The notes under the pieces are model-generated. The model was not told the origin of the DNA. It saw only the letters and a program-made list of their open reading frames with translations, and made no database searches. From assembly GCA_903900795.1 (NCBI GenBank), contig CAIUOO010000117.1, positions 1-34,649 on the forward strand: a stretch of DNA of 34,649 bases. The letters are read 5' to 3'. The position numbers were made by a program, and so were the translations under genes. Of this stretch, positions 18,328-28,500 are shown piece after piece; position 1 is the stretch's first letter, and each line of letters begins with the position of its first letter. The DNA is from an uncultured Gemmatimonadota bacterium. Its GTDB lineage: Bacteria; Gemmatimonadota; Gemmatimonadetes; Gemmatimonadales; Gemmatimonadaceae.

Positions 18328-18717
18328 ATGCGACCGTCCCGTTCCCGGCAGGGATTTACACTGATTGAGCTGCTGGTTGTCGTTGTCGTGCTCGGGATTC
18401 TTGCTGCGCTGGCGATCCCCAAGTTCCAGAACACGAAGGGCAGGACGTACGCCGCGGCGCTGAAGAGTGATTTGAAGAATGTCGCGTCGATGCAGGAGGA
18501 CTACTTTTATCACAACGAGACATACGCCAGCAGCGTCGAGGCGCTGAGCTTCGCCAGCACCGAAGGCGTGACCATTCATATTGCCGAGGCGGACGGTCGG
18601 GGTTGGTCTGCCACGTCCACCCATCCCGCTGCCTTTCCGCTTACCTGTGCGGTGTTTTATGGCCAAGCGGCTCCGGTTGGTATGGCCACGGTTGAAGGCG
18701 TGGTACACTGTCAGTAG
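18328..18717 (+). CDS. Type IV pilin-like protein (prepilin N-methylation signal)
   Basis: MRPSRSRQGFTLIELLVVVVVLGILAALAIPKFQ: class III prepilin signal G^FTLIELL; 129 aa. Confidence 0.92.
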   Translation: MRPSRSRQGFTLIELLVVVVVLGILAALAIPKFQNTKGRTYAAALKSDLKNVASMQEDYFYHNETYASSVEALSFASTEGVTIHIAEADGRGWSATSTHPAAFPLTCAVFYGQAAPVGMATVEGVVHCQ

Positions 18718-18766
18718 GTGCCTCTACAGCGCCATCACACGAGCACATTAAGATCAGTTAGGAGTT

Positions 18767-19132
18767 GTGAACGTTTTTGAATTCTCTATCGCGACCGAGC
18801 CCGACCCGCAGCGGCGAGCCGCCCGCATGCGCGATGTCACCTTCGCGTCCGGTGCGCGGGAGTTCCGGAAACGCCGAGAGGGGATGATTTACGCGATGGA
18901 CGGCGGGCTGTGGTTGCACCGGCACGTCTGGCTTGGCCGCCCCATGGTGCACTTCGTGAGCACCGACCGGGCGCGGTTGCTGGCGTACGGCGAAGCGGTG
19001 GGGATTCCCGCGAGCCGCCTGCAGTACAAGCCGCTGCGCGATCCGCGCACCGGCGTGCGTCGCGAGGCCTGGCACTGGGATCTTGGTGGTCCTGTGTATC
19101 CCCCGGTGGACGAGCGGCTGCTGAGTGAGTAG
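18767..19132 (+). CDS. Hypothetical protein (121 aa)
   Basis: GTG start preceded by TTAGGAGTT; coherent protein-like sequence ...LQYKPLRDPRTGVRREAWHWDLGGPVYPPVDERLLSE. Family not recognised. Confidence 0.65.
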   Translation: MNVFEFSIATEPDPQRRAARMRDVTFASGAREFRKRREGMIYAMDGGLWLHRHVWLGRPMVHFVSTDRARLLAYGEAVGIPASRLQYKPLRDPRTGVRREAWHWDLGGPVYPPVDERLLSE

Positions 19133-19166
19133 CTCGCCGGTCGCGCCTTCGAGCCCGGACTTCAAC

Positions 19167-19201
19167 GGGGATACGAACCGCCGGTTTCCATTCTTATCCC
19201 C
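19167..19201. terminator. Candidate hairpin between convergent genes
   Basis: GGGGATA (19167-19173)...TATCCCC (19195-19201), between ORF end 19132 and the convergent PlsC-like end 19207. Confidence 0.3.
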
Positions 19202-19206
19202 AGCGC

Positions 19207-20601
19207 TCAGCGCTCCGCCGCGAGCCGTTCCAGCGCGAAGGCGTCCTGCCGGATGGCATCGGCCTCGGCCAATAGCGTCCCCTGCAGGAGCGGGTCGCGC
19301 CGGAACGCGAAGTAGGCCCGGGCCCGGTCTCGGGCGCGACGGGTGCGGTCTCCGTACCGGAGGTCGCTACTGGCCGACGGCACCAGGCTCAGGAAGAAGG
19401 CGAGGGCCCACCATCCGCCGGTCAGGGACGCCACGAGGGCGGTTTGCACGACATACGCCGCCAGCACGAGCAGCAAACCGACCACCAGCGTCCGCATGGC
19501 TGGTTCGTCGAGGGCCTGCACATTGCGCAGGGCCAGTCGGCGGGCGAGCTGGATCGGCACGAAGTGGGTGATACGCCCCCAGAGGCCGATGGGGGCCGCG
19601 ATCATGGCCAGCATCGCCTCGCGGATCGCGAAGCGCATGCCGGCGTATGCGTCCGCACTGATCGCCAGATCGTGTGGGTCGATGCCCTGGTCACCGAGGC
19701 GTGCGCGGAACGCGCGGACGCGCGCTTCAAAGCCATCGATTCGCGCCTGCAACTCGGCATCGTCGCGCGCGCGCAGCGTGCCATGCACGCGGTCGAGGCG
19801 CCGCAACAGCTCGAGGACACGGCCCAGCGCCGGTGTGCCCTCCGCCACCGATGGCGTCGGTTCGAACAGCGCACTTAGCGTCCCTCCCACCCGTTGCAGG
19901 CGCTCGGCGTTTTCCGGTGAATCGAAGTTCAATGTCACCGCAGCGAGACGTGCGGCGACCAGCTGCGTGAGCGTCGCTACCGACACGCCGGCGTCCATCA
20001 ACGGGTCTACGTGGATCGGGTCGCCGACCTGCATCAATACGCGCGAACGCGGAGCTTCCTTGCGCTCGAAGAGCAGGCCGATCGGGACGATGCGTACGCC
20101 GCGCACGCCGTGCTCCGCATACGCCTGCAGCGTCATGCGGGCCAGTCCGGTGCGCAGCGGTGCAAGTTGGGGCAGATCGTGACTCTTGCCCTCGGGGAAG
20201 ATCACGATGGCGCCCTGTTCGGCGAGCGCCTGGGCCACCGCTTCGAATGAGGACGCGTTCCGTTCGGCATGCCGCTCGGCGTCGGTCGCGGCCGGTGTGC
20301 CGGATTTGCTTTCGTCGCTGGCGCGTCGCAGCGGTACCACGCCGACTGTCTGCAGAAATCTGGTGGCGAGCGGATTGGCGAAGATCGTCGCTTTGGCGGT
20401 GAAGCGCACACGTCGAGGCACCGTGTAGCCCACCACCAACGCATCGATCAGCGCGTTGGGATGGTTGACCGCGAGGAACACCGGTCCGCTTTTCGGCACC
20501 CGCTCGATCCCCTCGGTGAGGATCGAGCGATAGTACCAATGCAGCGCGACCCCGACGACGGGCTTCAGCAGTTCGTAGAGCATCAGTGATGCATCAGTCA
20601 C
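19207..20601 (-). CDS. PlsC-like lysophospholipid acyltransferase family protein
   Basis: VFLAVNHPNALIDALVVGY (NHxxxxD-type motif), IVIFPEGKSHDLPQLAPLRTGLARM (FPEG motif), C-terminal hydrophobic segments. Alternative start at ATG 20581-20583. Confidence 0.85.
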   Translation of the reverse strand: MTDASLMLYELLKPVVGVALHWYYRSILTEGIERVPKSGPVFLAVNHPNALIDALVVGYTVPRRVRFTAKATIFANPLATRFLQTVGVVPLRRASDESKSGTPAATDAERHAERNASSFEAVAQALAEQGAIVIFPEGKSHDLPQLAPLRTGLARMTLQAYAEHGVRGVRIVPIGLLFERKEAPRSRVLMQVGDPIHVDPLMDAGVSVATLTQLVAARLAAVTLNFDSPENAERLQRVGGTLSALFEPTPSVAEGTPALGRVLELLRRLDRVHGTLRARDDAELQARIDGFEARVRAFRARLGDQGIDPHDLAISADAYAGMRFAIREAMLAMIAAPIGLWGRITHFVPIQLARRLALRNVQALDEPAMRTLVVGLLLVLAAYVVQTALVASLTGGWWALAFFLSLVPSASSDLRYGDRTRRARDRARAYFAFRRDPLLQGTLLAEADAIRQDAFALERLAAER

Positions 20602-20620
20602 GCCTGTGCGTGATGCATCA
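20587..20620. repeat. Paired TGATGCATCA palindromes forming a larger hairpin
   Basis: TGATGCATCA at 20587-20596 and 20611-20620; TGATGCATCA-gt-CACGC / GCGTGATGCATCA can pair around CTGT. Confidence 0.75.
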
Positions 20621-20628
20621 CGCGTGCG

Positions 20629-21996
20629 CTACACCGCACGAAGATTCACGTCGGCGTCGCGCGCGGCGCGCTCGCCTTCCTGCACGTTGACCTTGGCCAG
20701 AATGGCGCCGCCGATCACGAAGAAGGCGATCACCCAGAGAATGGCGCCGCGGCTGCTGCCCGTCTGCCCGATGGCGATCGCAAACACCAGCGGACCCAGA
20801 ATGCCGCCGAACTTCTCGAACACGGAGTAGAAGCCGAAGAACTCGCCGCTCTTATGTTTCGGTACCATGCTGGCGAACAGCGACCGGCTGAGGGCCTGCG
20901 TGCCGCCCTGCACGAGCCCCACGAGTACGGCGAGAATGTAGAACTCGCGTTCGGTGTGAATGCCGTAGGCATACATGCAGATGCCGGTATAGACCACCAG
21001 CCCGAGGAAGATCGAGCGTTTTGCCCCGAGCTTGCCGGCCAGCGTGCCGAAGGCGAACGCGAACGGAATGCCGACGAATTGCACGAGCAGAATGGCTTTG
21101 ATCAAGGCAGGCCGCGCGATGCCGATTTCCGTGCCGAAGGCGGTCGCCATCTTGATGATCGTTTGAATGCCGTCGTTGTAGATCGTGAACGCGAGCATGG
21201 CAAGGAACGCCTGCTTGTAGTGGCGCATCTCGCGCAGCGTTTCACCAAGTCGGGAGAAGGCGACCGTAAACGGGTTCGCGGTTGATCCCTCATCGGACTC
21301 GACCGTTCGTGGCGGTTCCGGGACGGTGCGCAGCACGGGGATCGAGAAGAGCAGCCACCACACGCCGACCGACACGAACGCGAGTCGCGCCGGCAACGTG
21401 GCCTGATTCGCCGTGATGCCGTCGCCGCTGGGCAGTCCCAGCAGCCCCGGATTGCTGATCCACGCCAGATTGATGGCCAGGAGCAGTCCACCGCCGATAT
21501 ACCCAATGGCGTAGGCCGCGGTGGAGACACGATCGATCTCCTCCTCGGTGGCGATGTGCGGCAGCAGCGCCTCATAGAACGTCATGCTGCCGGTGGCGCC
21601 GGCGATCGAGAGGATGAACAGCGCGGAAGCGAAGAGCAGTTCGCCGCGGTCGATGAAGAACATGCCGGCGGTGGCCACCACACCGATCAGCATGAACGCG
21701 AACAGGAAGCGTTTCTTGGCGGCCTTGAAGTCGGCGACGGCCCCGAGAATCGGGGCCAGTAGCGCGATCACGATGGCCGCGACGGTGTTGGCGTAGCCCA
21801 GCGATTGGGTGGCGGCTTCAGGCGTACGATCAGCGCCCGCCACTTGAATGAAGTAGATCGGGAACACCGCGGTGGTGATCACGGTCTGCATGGAGGACAC
21901 GGCCCAGTCGTACATTGCCCAGGCACGCAACTCGGATCGATGCAGGCCGAGTGCGTTCAACAATCCCTTGCGGGATTCCGTGCGGGCATCAGCCAT
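20629..21996 (-). CDS. MFS transporter, UMF1/Atg22-like family
   Basis: ELRAWAMYDWAVSSMQTVITTAVFPIYFIQ, multiple TM segments, GLVQGGTQALSRSLFASMVPKHKSGEFFGFYSVFEKFGGILGPLVFA; typical of the UMF1-type family. Confidence 0.9.
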   Translation of the reverse strand: MADARTESRKGLLNALGLHRSELRAWAMYDWAVSSMQTVITTAVFPIYFIQVAGADRTPEAATQSLGYANTVAAIVIALLAPILGAVADFKAAKKRFLFAFMLIGVVATAGMFFIDRGELLFASALFILSIAGATGSMTFYEALLPHIATEEEIDRVSTAAYAIGYIGGGLLLAINLAWISNPGLLGLPSGDGITANQATLPARLAFVSVGVWWLLFSIPVLRTVPEPPRTVESDEGSTANPFTVAFSRLGETLREMRHYKQAFLAMLAFTIYNDGIQTIIKMATAFGTEIGIARPALIKAILLVQFVGIPFAFAFGTLAGKLGAKRSIFLGLVVYTGICMYAYGIHTEREFYILAVLVGLVQGGTQALSRSLFASMVPKHKSGEFFGFYSVFEKFGGILGPLVFAIAIGQTGSSRGAILWVIAFFVIGGAILAKVNVQEGERAARDADVNLRAV

Positions 21997-22084
21997 GAGC
22001 AGTCTTGGTCAGGAGTCTCGAAATGGGCAGTACTCTGCGGCAGATTATAGTCCGTGCTTACACCCACGCTGTCCAGTACGCCGC

Positions 22085-23071
22085 ATGACGTATCTCCATC
22101 TCTCCCCACTGAACAGCCTCTTTGACCCGCTGCGACCCGTGCGTGTTATCGCGGCGGGTGTGGGGTTGTTGACGCTGGTCGCGTGCGAGAACCGCCCGTC
22201 CACGTCGAACCCTGATTCGACAGCAACCGCAGGGGGTCCCCGCACGGCGGACCGCGTCGCCACATCGGTCTCGAGCAACGGGTGGGAGGCCGGTGCCGAC
22301 GCGTTTGTGGTGCTTCCCACGGTGGACGGCGGTCTGATGGCGGGGTCGGTGTTGCGTCCAGACGGCAGCGAGCTGACGGTCGGGGATACGGCCGGTGTCG
22401 CTGTCGCATCGGCCGACGGTCGCATCGAGCTCTTCGCCCGCAGCGGTACCGTGGGCATGGCGCGGCTCACGGTTGAGGCGGCCACCCGCGTGGATGACGG
22501 GTGTACCGCGTGGCCCGTCGCGCGTCTCGCGGTGGACGCTGGCGTCACCGTGGTACCATGGACCGCCGCGTTCGTCGTGGGACGCGTCACGGCGATCCCG
22601 CTCGATTCGATCGAAGGGCTGGCGCCGCGCGACTCTGCGCGCCTCGCCTCTGATCTCACGCGACTCGCGTCGGGGTTGGCTGATGACACCAGCGGCACCT
22701 TTCGCGGACTGCCGTTTGTGGTCTTGCGGGCGTGGCGTACACGTGGGCTCGACACCGCCTTCATCGTGGCCACGCTGGCTCGCCGCGTGAATCAGGAAGA
22801 TGATCCCAAGGAAGAACGGCTGGTGATCGTCGTCGATGCCGTCGGCGACAACGCCAGGGCGTGGACCGTGGCATGGCACGAACGGGCTGCCGGTCATGAG
22901 GAAGATCTGGTGGTGGCCGAGCCCTTGCTCGCCTTCCGGAATGTCGGTGTCCCCGATGTCCGCCTGTTGTTCGGTCGCGATGATGGCGTGGCGCTGGGCG
23001 CCGCCGTGTTGACGCGCGGGAAGACGGGGTGGCGGGTGCTCTGGGAGAGCGCGGTCGCGGGCTGCAATTGA
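22085..23071 (+). CDS. Putative lipoprotein, hypothetical
   Basis: MTYLHLSPLNSLFDPLRPVRVIAAGVGLLTLVACENRPSTS lipobox (LVAC); rest unrecognised. The ORF start at 21872 would overlap the divergent MFS gene. Confidence 0.65.
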   Translation: MTYLHLSPLNSLFDPLRPVRVIAAGVGLLTLVACENRPSTSNPDSTATAGGPRTADRVATSVSSNGWEAGADAFVVLPTVDGGLMAGSVLRPDGSELTVGDTAGVAVASADGRIELFARSGTVGMARLTVEAATRVDDGCTAWPVARLAVDAGVTVVPWTAAFVVGRVTAIPLDSIEGLAPRDSARLASDLTRLASGLADDTSGTFRGLPFVVLRAWRTRGLDTAFIVATLARRVNQEDDPKEERLVIVVDAVGDNARAWTVAWHERAAGHEEDLVVAEPLLAFRNVGVPDVRLLFGRDDGVALGAAVLTRGKTGWRVLWESAVAGCN

Positions 23072-23167
23072 TGCGGCGCTGAGTGCGAGCCCGGACGCGA
23101 TGTGCTGGTCGCGACGGAAAATGCAAGGCGTGGAATTCGGTTCGCCCGACGCGTAGAATCCGCAAAC

Positions 23168-25516
23168 ATGACCGACACGATCGCTCCCGCCATCGTCGCA
23201 CGCGTTGCGACGGAACTCTCGTTGAATCCGCAACAGGTTCAGCGCACCCTCGCCCTTTTTGCCGAGGGTGCCACGTTGCCGTTCGTCGCGCGCTACCGCA
23301 AAGAGATGACCGGTGGTCTCGACGAGGTGCAGCTGCGCGATGTCCGCGAGCGTGCCGAATATCTCAACGAACTCGAGGATCGCCGCGCGGCGGTACTCAA
23401 GAGCATCGACGAACAGGGCAAGCTCGACGACAGGCTCAAGGCGTCGATTCTATCGGCGGATACCAAGCAGGCCCTCGAAGATCTGTACTTGCCGTTCAAG
23501 CCCAAGCGTCGCACGCGCGCGATGATTGCGCGTGAACGCGGACTCGGGCCCTTGGCGGAAGGGTTGTGGAACGGATCGCTCGATGATGGCGCCGCACTGG
23601 CGACGGCGGTGGCGTATCTGCTCCCCGAACTCGATGGCAAGCCGTCGGAAGTGCCCACCGTCGAGGCGGCGTTGCTGGGCGCGCGCGACATCCTGTCTGA
23701 ACAGGTCGCCGAAGATGCGCTTATCCGCGGTTGGGTGCGCGAGATCACACGCGCCAAGGGTGTGGTGAAGAGCAGCGTGATGACCGGCAAGGCGAGCGAT
23801 GAATCGAAGTTCAAGGATTACTTCGAGTACTCGGAATCGTTGGGCACGATTCCCAGCCATCGTATGCTGGCGATCCGTCGCGGCGAGACGGAAGGGGAGT
23901 TGATGTGGCGGGTGGAAGCGCCGATCGAAGAGATCAATGCCCGCATGGCGCGCGAAGTGATCGGCAACCGTACGGCGTCGCAGCAGCTGACGCTGGTGGC
24001 CACCGATGCCTACAAGCGCCTGCTGTCGCCCGCGATCGAAGTGGAATTGCGCGTCGAGCTTAAGACGCGCGCCGACGATGAAGCCATCACGATCTTCGGT
24101 CGCAATCTCGAACAGTTGCTGTTGTCGTCGCCGGCTGGCGAGAAGCGCGTGATCGGTCTCGACCCGGGCTTCCGTACGGGCGTGAAAGTGGCCGTGGTCA
24201 GTGCGACGGGTGCGTTGGTGCACACAGACACGTTGTATCTGCACCAGGAAGACCGGTTCGCCGGGGCGATTCGGATGCTACTGCAGCGCTTCACGCCGGA
24301 GCTCATCGCGATCGGCAATGGAACGGCCAGCCGCGAAACGGAGAATCTCACCAAGGCCGCCATGCGTGAGCTCGACCCGCCGGTGGGCGGTGAGCGCCCG
24401 CAGGTGGTCGTCGTCAATGAGGCGGGGGCGTCGGTGTACTCGGCCTCTGATCTGGCCCGCGCCGAGTTCCCCGAACTCGACGTGTCGCTGCGTGGTGCCG
24501 TATCGATTGCCCGTCGATTGCAGGATCCGCTGGCGGAACTGGTGAAGATCGATCCCAAGAGCATCGGAGTCGGCCAGTATCAGCACGATGTCAACCAGTC
24601 CCGTCTCAAGCAGCGTCTCGACGATATCGTGGAAAGCTGCGTAAACCGCGTGGGTGTCGAAGTGAATACGGCCTCGGCTGCCCTGCTCGGCTACGTGGCC
24701 GGCATCGGTCCGGGGCTCGCCCAGGCCATCGTGGCGCTGCGCGATCAACGGGGCCGTCTCACGTCGCGCGCCGACCTCAAGGACGTCCCGCGTCTCGGCG
24801 CCAAGGCGTTCGAACAGGCGGCGGGCTTCCTTCGCGTGCGCGGGGGCGTGCATCCGCTCGATTCAAGCGCCGTGCATCCTGAGCGCTATTTGCTCGTGGA
24901 GCGCATGGCCAAGGATCTCAAGGCCGATGTGAGCTCACTGGTGGGTAACGAGGCGCTGGTCGATTCGATCGAGCTCGCCAGGTACGTGAGCGATGATGTC
25001 GGTATGCCAACGCTGCGGGACATCGTGGCCGAGCTCAAGAAGCCGGGGCGCGACCCGCGAGCCGCTTTCGAGCCCCCCGCCTTCCGTGACGACATCCAGA
25101 AGCCTTCCGATCTGCTGCCGGGCATGGTGCTCGAAGGTGTGGTCACGAACATCGTGGCCTTCGGTGCCTTCGTGGACATCGGCGTCCACCAGGACGGTCT
25201 GGTGCACGTGAGTCAGCTGGCCGATCGCTACATCAAGGATCCGAACGACGCCGTGAAGGTCGGGCAAAAGGTGAAAGTCACGGTGCAGGCGATTGATCTG
25301 GCCCGTGGACGCATTGCCCTGAGCATGCGCAGCGATGGCGGCAGTGGCGTCGGCAAGCCTCAGGGCGGTGGGGAGCGGGGCGAAGGGGGAACGCGCCGCG
25401 ACGTGACGGCCAATAGCCGTGGTCCGGCTCGGCCGGCGCCGAGCAAGACGCCGGCCGCCAAACTCTTCGTGCCAACCAAGGGCGCGGTGGCCCCCAACGG
25501 GATTCGCTTCAAGTAG
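23168..25516 (+). CDS. tex: Tex family RNA-binding transcription accessory protein (S1 domain)
   Basis: MTDTIAPAIVARVATELSLNPQQVQRTLALFAEGATLPFVARYRKEMTGGLDEVQLR..., VIGLDPGFRTGVKVAVVSATG, C-terminal S1 domain LPGMVLEGVVTNIVAFGAFVDIGVHQDGLVHVSQLA. Confidence 0.96.
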   Translation: MTDTIAPAIVARVATELSLNPQQVQRTLALFAEGATLPFVARYRKEMTGGLDEVQLRDVRERAEYLNELEDRRAAVLKSIDEQGKLDDRLKASILSADTKQALEDLYLPFKPKRRTRAMIARERGLGPLAEGLWNGSLDDGAALATAVAYLLPELDGKPSEVPTVEAALLGARDILSEQVAEDALIRGWVREITRAKGVVKSSVMTGKASDESKFKDYFEYSESLGTIPSHRMLAIRRGETEGELMWRVEAPIEEINARMAREVIGNRTASQQLTLVATDAYKRLLSPAIEVELRVELKTRADDEAITIFGRNLEQLLLSSPAGEKRVIGLDPGFRTGVKVAVVSATGALVHTDTLYLHQEDRFAGAIRMLLQRFTPELIAIGNGTASRETENLTKAAMRELDPPVGGERPQVVVVNEAGASVYSASDLARAEFPELDVSLRGAVSIARRLQDPLAELVKIDPKSIGVGQYQHDVNQSRLKQRLDDIVESCVNRVGVEVNTASAALLGYVAGIGPGLAQAIVALRDQRGRLTSRADLKDVPRLGAKAFEQAAGFLRVRGGVHPLDSSAVHPERYLLVERMAKDLKADVSSLVGNEALVDSIELARYVSDDVGMPTLRDIVAELKKPGRDPRAAFEPPAFRDDIQKPSDLLPGMVLEGVVTNIVAFGAFVDIGVHQDGLVHVSQLADRYIKDPNDAVKVGQKVKVTVQAIDLARGRIALSMRSDGGSGVGKPQGGGERGEGGTRRDVTANSRGPARPAPSKTPAAKLFVPTKGAVAPNGIRFK

Positions 25517-25553
25517 CAGCCGTTGGAGAGGTCAGGGTTAGACTTCGCTGGTC

Positions 25554-28500
25554 ATGATTCCTGTCTTGCTTGAGCAGTGCTTTCCGCCGGATGTTCGCGA
25601 ACGCGGGGAAGCGTACATCGATCCGTTCGTGCTCACCCTTGAGCATGTGGATGCCGTGGCGGCGACCGCCGCGGTGCAGGGCACTCGCCTATATGGCGTG
25701 TTCCTGCGCCCGCGACCCGGGCGCCTGCACCTTGGCTGCACCTGCCCGCATGGGCAGGAGCATGGTGCGTGTAAGCATCTGTGGGCGCTGCTTCGCGTGC
25801 TGGACGCACAGGGCACGTTGGCGCCGCTGCTCGAGACCGCGGCGTCATCCAGCGCGGAACCGCAGGTCACCTTCGAGCGCCATGCGCTGGCGGTGATGAA
25901 GCCGCAGGCGCGGGCGATCGAAACGAAGTCCACTCCCGCACCGGAGTGGCAAACCGCGTTGCGCGACACCAGTGGTCGTCAGCGGTCGGTGTTTACCGAA
26001 ACGCGCGTCACCAACCGTGCCACGTCGCTCCCGGCTGATCGGCGCATCGTGTATCTCTTGCATCTCACCGAGAGCGCGCAGCATCGTGGCGTGCGTGTCG
26101 AGATCACGACGCAGCGCCGCGATCGTGACAGTGTGTGGGAAGAACCGAAGCACTTTCAGTACTCCATCGACGCCTGGTGCAATGCCCCCGATCCGGTCGA
26201 TCGGCAGCTCGCCGAAATGCTGCTCGGCAGCTCGGATGCACAGGGCATTGCCACCATGCCCACTGGCGGGTTCATCGTTCGCCCGCGGGCGTATCACACC
26301 ACCCTACGCATGATCTGTGACACGGGCCGCGCGCGGTTGCGCAGCAACCGTCCGTCGCTCGACGCCCGCATGATCTCGTGGGACGACGCGACGCCGTGGC
26401 ATGTCGCCATGCGGCTCGATCGGCCCACGCCCGACCAGTACCAGTTGGTGGGCGAGTTGTTGCGCGACGACACCGTGCGTCCCCTCAGCGATGCGAACTG
26501 GATTCACGAGTCAGGACTCGTGCTGTTCGGCACAATGCTGTCGCGCCTCGACAGTGATCAGGTGTGGCCGCTGGTACAGAAGCTGTGGACCGCGGGCGAG
26601 TTCGAACTGGGCGATGATCCGTCGGCGTTTCTGGCCGAGTACCATGCGCTGCCCAACATGCCGCGCTTGTCGTTGCCCGCCGGCGAAATGCACATCGAGA
26701 GCGATGCGGCGCCCGTTCCCATGGTGCGGGTGACGAATGGCGTCGGCTCGTGGCGCACGTCGCCGTCGTGGCTCACGCTGCGTTTCCGGTACGGCTCGGA
26801 GTTCGTGGACGCGGCGTCCGCGGCCTCGACCTGCTTCGACAGGAAGACCCGTACGCTGTATCGCCGGCGCGCGGCGGCCGAACGCAATGCGATGACGCGC
26901 CTGCGGGCGCTCGGCGCGCAGGAGATGTATTCGTACGCCGAGAGCCGCATGTCGCTCATGGTGCAGCCGCATACGTTGCCACGGCTGATCTCCACACTCG
27001 TGCGCGACGGATGGCTGATCGAGTCCGACGGGGCTACGTTCGTGGCGCCGAGTCCATTGCAGGTGCGTGTGAGCTCGGGCATCGACTGGTTCGATCTCAC
27101 CGGGACGCTGCGGTATGGCGACCATGAGCTCACGTTGTCGCAGCTCCTTACGGCCATGGAAGAAGGCTCCGAGATCATCGAGTTCGGTAACGGTGTGATC
27201 GGCTTTCTTCCCGATGAATCACTCGATGAACTGCGCGCGCTCCTGGCGATCGGTGTGCGTCGCGGCGATGGCATTCGGTTCCGTTCGTCGCAGCTCGCGT
27301 TGCTCGATGTGTTGCTGGCCGCACTCCCCGATGTCGATGTGGACGAAACGCTCGCCTCGGGTCGTGCGGAGCTCAAGAAATTCCAGGGGGTCAACGCGAT
27401 CCCGGTACCGCGCGGCTTCGTGGGCACCTTGCGCGGCTATCAGGAAGAGGGGCTGTCATGGTTCGGTTTCCTGCGTCGCTTCGCGCTGGGCGGATGTCTG
27501 GCCGACGACATGGGTCTGGGCAAGACGATCCAGGTGCTCGCCATGCTCGAGGCGCGACGCGAAGAAGGCGCCGGTATGTCGTTGCTGGTGGTGCCGCGTT
27601 CGCTCGTGTTCAACTGGGTGCGCGAGGCGGCGCGCTTTACGCCGGCGCTCAAGGTGCACGACCTCAGTCACGCGGAACGGTCGGTCGAGGACCTCGACAC
27701 GGTCGACGCGCACCTGGCGATCACGACCTACGGTACGTTGCGCCGCGATATCGCCCGACTCGGCTCGCGCCGATTCGATTACGTGATTCTCGACGAGGCG
27801 CAGGCGATCAAGAACGCCGGCACCGCCACCGCGAAAGCGTGTCGGTTGTTGCAGGCCGATCACCGGCTGGCGTTGAGTGGTACGCCGATCGAGAATCGGA
27901 TCGAGGAACTTTGGAGTCTGTTCGAGTTCCTCAACCCGGGTATGCTGGGTGCGGCCACGACCTTCAGCTCGGCCACGCGCACGTTGGCGGCGTTGCGCCC
28001 CGGCATGCCAGCGGGCACCGGCGTATCGGCGCAGGAGCTGCTGTCACGTGCGTTGCGGCCGGTGGTATTGCGACGCACGAAGGCCATGGTGGCGAAGGAA
28101 TTGCCGGCCCGTATCGAGCAGACCATCGAAGTGGAGCTCGAGCCCGGGCAGCGCGCGTTCTACGAACAGCTGCGCAGTCAGTACGCTACGAGTCTGCTTG
28201 ATCGTGTGGAGCGCGACGGCCTTGGCAAGTCACGCATGCATATCCTCGAGGCGCTGCTGCGCCTGCGTCAGGCGGCCTGTCATCCGGCGTTGGTCGATCC
28301 GACCAAGGCTTCGCTGCCGTCGGCCAAACTCGATGCGGTGGTGCCCGCGTTGCAGGAGATCGCGGCCGAGGGCAACAAGGTGCTGGTGTTCTCGCAGTTC
28401 ACGAGCTTCCTGTCGTTGCTGCGGGCGCGTCTCGATGCGCTGGAAGTGCCGTACGAGTATTTGGACGGACGCACGCGTGACCGTCAGGCCCGCGTGGACC

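Noticed and set aside
22058-23233. 391-aa minus-strand ORF antisense to the lipoprotein at 22085-23071
   Set aside because: The plus-strand ORF has a lipobox signal peptide and better composition; the minus ORF is Arg/His-rich with no motif.
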